From positions 1-16,104 of the forward strand of contig CAMLIA010000090.1 in assembly GCA_946479905.1 (NCBI GenBank): a DNA stretch of 16,104 bases, in the 5' to 3' direction. Origin of the DNA: an uncultured Frankiales bacterium. GTDB taxonomy: Bacteria > Actinomycetota > Actinomycetes > Mycobacteriales > SCTD01. Below are positions 14,523-16,104 of the stretch, piece after piece (positions within the stretch are counted from its first letter, which is position 1; each line of letters starts with the position of its first letter). The notes below the pieces were generated by a model. It made no database searches and was not told the DNA's origin. It was given only the letters and a program-made list of their open reading frames with translations. Both the position numbers and the translations under genes were made by a program.

Positions 14523-14935
14523 TGCAGGTGCCGGGCCTCGTGGTGCCTGATGGCGGTCAGCGTGACGAACGTGCCTCCGACGCCGAAGCAGGCGAGGCCG
14601 AGGCCGAGGGCCTGGGGGTGCCACGTCCGCGTCTCGACCGTGAGCAGCGCCAGCCCTGCGTCGAGGGCCAGGCTGACGCAGACGTCGACGGCGAGCAGGG
14701 TCGGCAGGTCCAGGTGGAACCGGCCGACGAGGGGGAAGCCCGGCAGCAGCATCGCGGCCACCAGGACCACGGGGGCGCGCACCTCGGGGGCCGCGTCCGC
14801 CGCCACCAGGACGACCGCGAGGATGCCGACCGCGACGATGCCGGTGCCGAGCCACGAGCGCTGCCGGCCGGTGAGCGGCGGGAGGACCTGCTCCTCGCGC
14901 GGGGCAGCGGGCGGCGGGGAAGGCGACGCGGCCAC
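14519..14935 (-). CDS. Small membrane protein, DUF1616-like segment
   Basis: A 138-residue protein with a proline-rich cytosolic N-terminus and four hydrophobic segments (about 29-47, 53-72, 77-98 and 108-128). LLPGFPLVG followed by DVCVSLALDAGLALL resembles the PG-containing membrane core of DUF1616-like proteins, which sit in actinobacterial and archaeal polysaccharide loci; the similarity is weak. The GTG start at 14935 follows an excellent ribosome binding site (GGAAGGAG on the minus strand). It is the first gene of the polysaccharide transcript and overlaps the next by GTGA. It may be an accessory subunit of the large membrane protein. Confidence 0.7.
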   Translation of the reverse strand: MAASPSPPPAAPREEQVLPPLTGRQRSWLGTGIVAVGILAVVLVAADAAPEVRAPVVLVAAMLLPGFPLVGRFHLDLPTLLAVDVCVSLALDAGLALLTVETRTWHPQALGLGLACFGVGGTFVTLTAIRHHEARHLQ

Positions 14936-15077
14936 GAGCCTGCTCCTTCCTTCCGGTCAGCGGGGACAGGCGAGCGTCCCGAAGGGCGACGGCCGCCCCT
15001 GCAGTCTCCCACAGCGGGGCTCGTCGGCGGTGCCTCTCGATCACCACGCCGTCACGGTTGTGCGACCTTCCCCACCT

Positions 15078-15091
15078 CACGCTCAGGCGTG
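15078..15091. repeat. Inverted repeat CACGC-TCAG-GCGTG in the divergent intergenic region
   Basis: This short hairpin or operator-like repeat lies in the 204-nt region between the polysaccharide operon and the LamG lipoprotein gene. TAGACA, a possible -10 box for the lipoprotein, begins at 15095. No matching -35 box is apparent. The rest of 14936-15139 shows only the two ribosome binding sites. Confidence 0.3.
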
Positions 15092-15139
15092 CGGTAGACA
15101 CGTGGGCAGCCACCGGAGCCGCGACGCAGGGAGAGAGAG

Positions 15140-16000
15140 ATGGTGCTGGGCCGTGCCCGCGCAGCCCTCGTCCTCGGGCTCTCCGTCGTCCTGGCCGTCA
15201 CCGCCTGCTCCGGCCACAAGAAGCAGCGGACCCCGGCGAAGTCGCTGACGCCGACCGCGGGGTACGAGAAGGCGGTCGTCGCCGATGGTGCCACCGCCCT
15301 GTGGTCGTTCCGGGACGCGACGGGCCTGTCGGCGCGCGACGAGGTGGCCGACCTCACGGCGGCCAGGTCCGCCGGCACGGTCATCGGCGGCACCATCGCC
15401 CCGACCACCGGCCCAGAGGGCCGCACGGCCGCCCGGTTCCTGCGCAGCGGCCGGGTGGTCACCCCGATCACGTCGGGCCTCGCGAGCAGCGACACGTTCA
15501 GCATCGAGCTCGACCTGCGTGCCGACACGTGCGTCAGCGCCTGGGGCCGGGTGCTCGGCACGACCAGCCTGCCCAGCAGCGGGCGGGAGGGCTTCGAGCT
15601 GCTGCACTTCCCGAAGCAGTTCCCGGTGAGCCCCTGCCGGTTCGGTGTCGAGTTCTGGCACCTCAACCACTACGTGGGCGGCTGCCACCCGAAGAGCCCG
15701 CCCGTGGCGGGCACCTGGGCGCACTGGGCCGTGGTCTACACCCCCGGCCGGGTCAGCTGCTACACCGACGGGGTGCTGTTCGGCACGGGCGTCCTGGGCG
15801 GCAGCAAGGTCTTCCGGCAGCTCGGTCCGCTGGGCCTCGGCGGCTCCGGCTCCGGCTTCCAGGGGCCGCTCGACGGGGCCAGCCTGGGCGAGGTGGCCTT
15901 CTACCGGCGGGCGCTGAGCCGCGCCGAGGTGGTGCGGCACGCGCAGCTGGCCGGAGCCGGCCCTGCCGCCTCCCCGACCCCGTCCGCCCGCCGCTCCTGA
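15140..16000 (+). CDS. LamG (concanavalin A-like) domain lipoprotein
   Basis: A 286-residue secreted lipoprotein. The signal peptide ends in a lipobox with VTAC and C23, so it should be lipid-anchored on the outer face of the membrane. After a short linker, residues about 48-270 form a LamG-like jelly roll: ALWSFRDATG opens it, DTFSIELDLRAD and GTWAHWAVVYTPGRVSCYTDG are core strands, and GEVAFYRRALSRAEV is the usual closing segment. Four cysteines in the domain (131, 166, 182, 207) could form two disulfides. Such domains usually bind carbohydrate. ATG 15140 follows AGGGAGAG at 15128-15135. It is divergent from the polysaccharide operon, so it may bind or organise that polymer; this is inference. 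Confidence 0.85.
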   Translation: MVLGRARAALVLGLSVVLAVTACSGHKKQRTPAKSLTPTAGYEKAVVADGATALWSFRDATGLSARDEVADLTAARSAGTVIGGTIAPTTGPEGRTAARFLRSGRVVTPITSGLASSDTFSIELDLRADTCVSAWGRVLGTTSLPSSGREGFELLHFPKQFPVSPCRFGVEFWHLNHYVGGCHPKSPPVAGTWAHWAVVYTPGRVSCYTDGVLFGTGVLGGSKVFRQLGPLGLGGSGSGFQGPLDGASLGEVAFYRRALSRAEVVRHAQLAGAGPAASPTPSARRS

Positions 16001-16029
16001 TCGCCGCGCGGGCCGGGCTCCGGACCGTG

Positions 16030-16035
16030 TACGCT
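16030..16035 (+). promoter_or_regulatory. Possible -10 element for the tRNA-Thr gene
   Basis: TGTACGCT carries the hexamer TACGCT about 16 nt before the mature tRNA 5' end, with an extended-type TG in front. It lies in the 50-nt gap after the lipoprotein stop. No convincing -35 box is seen. Confidence 0.35.
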
Positions 16036-16050
16036 CGTCCGCGGTTCGCC

Positions 16051-16104
16051 GCCCCTTTAGCTCAGTCGGCAGAGCGTCTCCATGGTAAGGAGAAGGTCTA
16101 CGGT
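16051..16104 (+). tRNA. tRNA-Thr (anticodon GGT), cut by the window end
   Basis: The acceptor strand GCCCCTT is followed by T8-A9, a D arm (GCTCAGTCGGCAGAGC), and an anticodon stem TCTCC/GGAGA enclosing the loop ATGGTAA, whose middle bases give anticodon GGT (threonine). The sequence ends in the T arm (TACGGT), so the T loop and the 3' acceptor strand lie outside the window. Confidence 0.92.

Noticed and set aside
12682..15113. Upstream in-frame extensions of the flippase (to 13584) and of the large membrane protein (to 15113)
   Set aside because: These stretches are arginine/proline-rich antisense-type or off-frame readings of neighbouring genes. The GTGA overlaps mark the real starts.
13653..15248. 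Plus-strand open frame of 531 codons opposite the polysaccharide genes
   Set aside because: It runs antisense through two membrane-protein genes and into the lipoprotein gene in a different frame, and shows no motif.
1..16104. CRISPR array, insertion sequence, integrase or attachment site
   Set aside because: No regularly spaced repeats, transposase or integrase motifs, or duplicated tRNA ends were seen. The tRNA-Thr at the right edge is cut off, so an attachment site beyond the window cannot be judged.

Overview
The window is very GC-rich, uses GTG starts freely, and packs its genes with 4-nt GTGA/ATGA overlaps. It has no obvious insertion sequence, prophage or CRISPR array. With leaderless-type promoters, a ROK regulator and a Tat-exported molybdoenzyme, this fits a high-GC actinomycete chromosome. 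The genus cannot be read from the sequence. No gene-free stretch reaches 300 bases; the longest are 924-1176 and 14936-15139.

Region A (1-5286) looks like a regulated catabolic island. It starts with the tail of an SDR on the plus strand. This converges across a large palindrome on a phytanoyl-CoA-dioxygenase-like (PhyH) Fe(II)/2-oxoglutarate oxygenase on the minus strand. Divergent from the oxygenase is a ROK-family repressor, followed by a tightly coupled plus-strand operon: a DUF455-like ferritin-fold diiron protein, a second SDR and an alpha/beta-hydrolase esterase. Two matching operator-like sites (GTTRG-N13-CTAAC) sit on the promoters of the oxygenase and of the diiron operon. They suggest that one repressor controls two mechanistically different iron oxygenases together with a dehydrogenase and an esterase. 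The substrate is unknown.

Region B (5337-11123) holds a plus-strand NAD-dependent sugar epimerase with a probable zinc-binding insertion. It converges on a minus-strand run: a GT-C-like membrane protein, a GT2 glycosyltransferase, a DUF2064 protein, a SAM methyltransferase (frameshifted as given), a cytochrome b-like membrane protein, a Tat-exported sulfite-oxidase-fold molybdoprotein and a small membrane protein. From the GT2 gene on, neighbours overlap or nearly touch, so they are probably one transcript.

Region C (11141-16000) is a surface-polysaccharide block. On the minus strand are a small membrane protein, a large GT-C-like integral membrane protein and a Wzx-type flippase, all overlapping. 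Divergent from them is a LamG-domain lipoprotein. The window ends inside a tRNA-Thr(GGT) gene.

Two single-base lesions stand out. A missing G appears to destroy the stop codon of the first SDR inside an otherwise perfect palindrome, and an extra base breaks the methyltransferase. Both lie in G/C runs, so sequencing or assembly error is as likely as real mutation.
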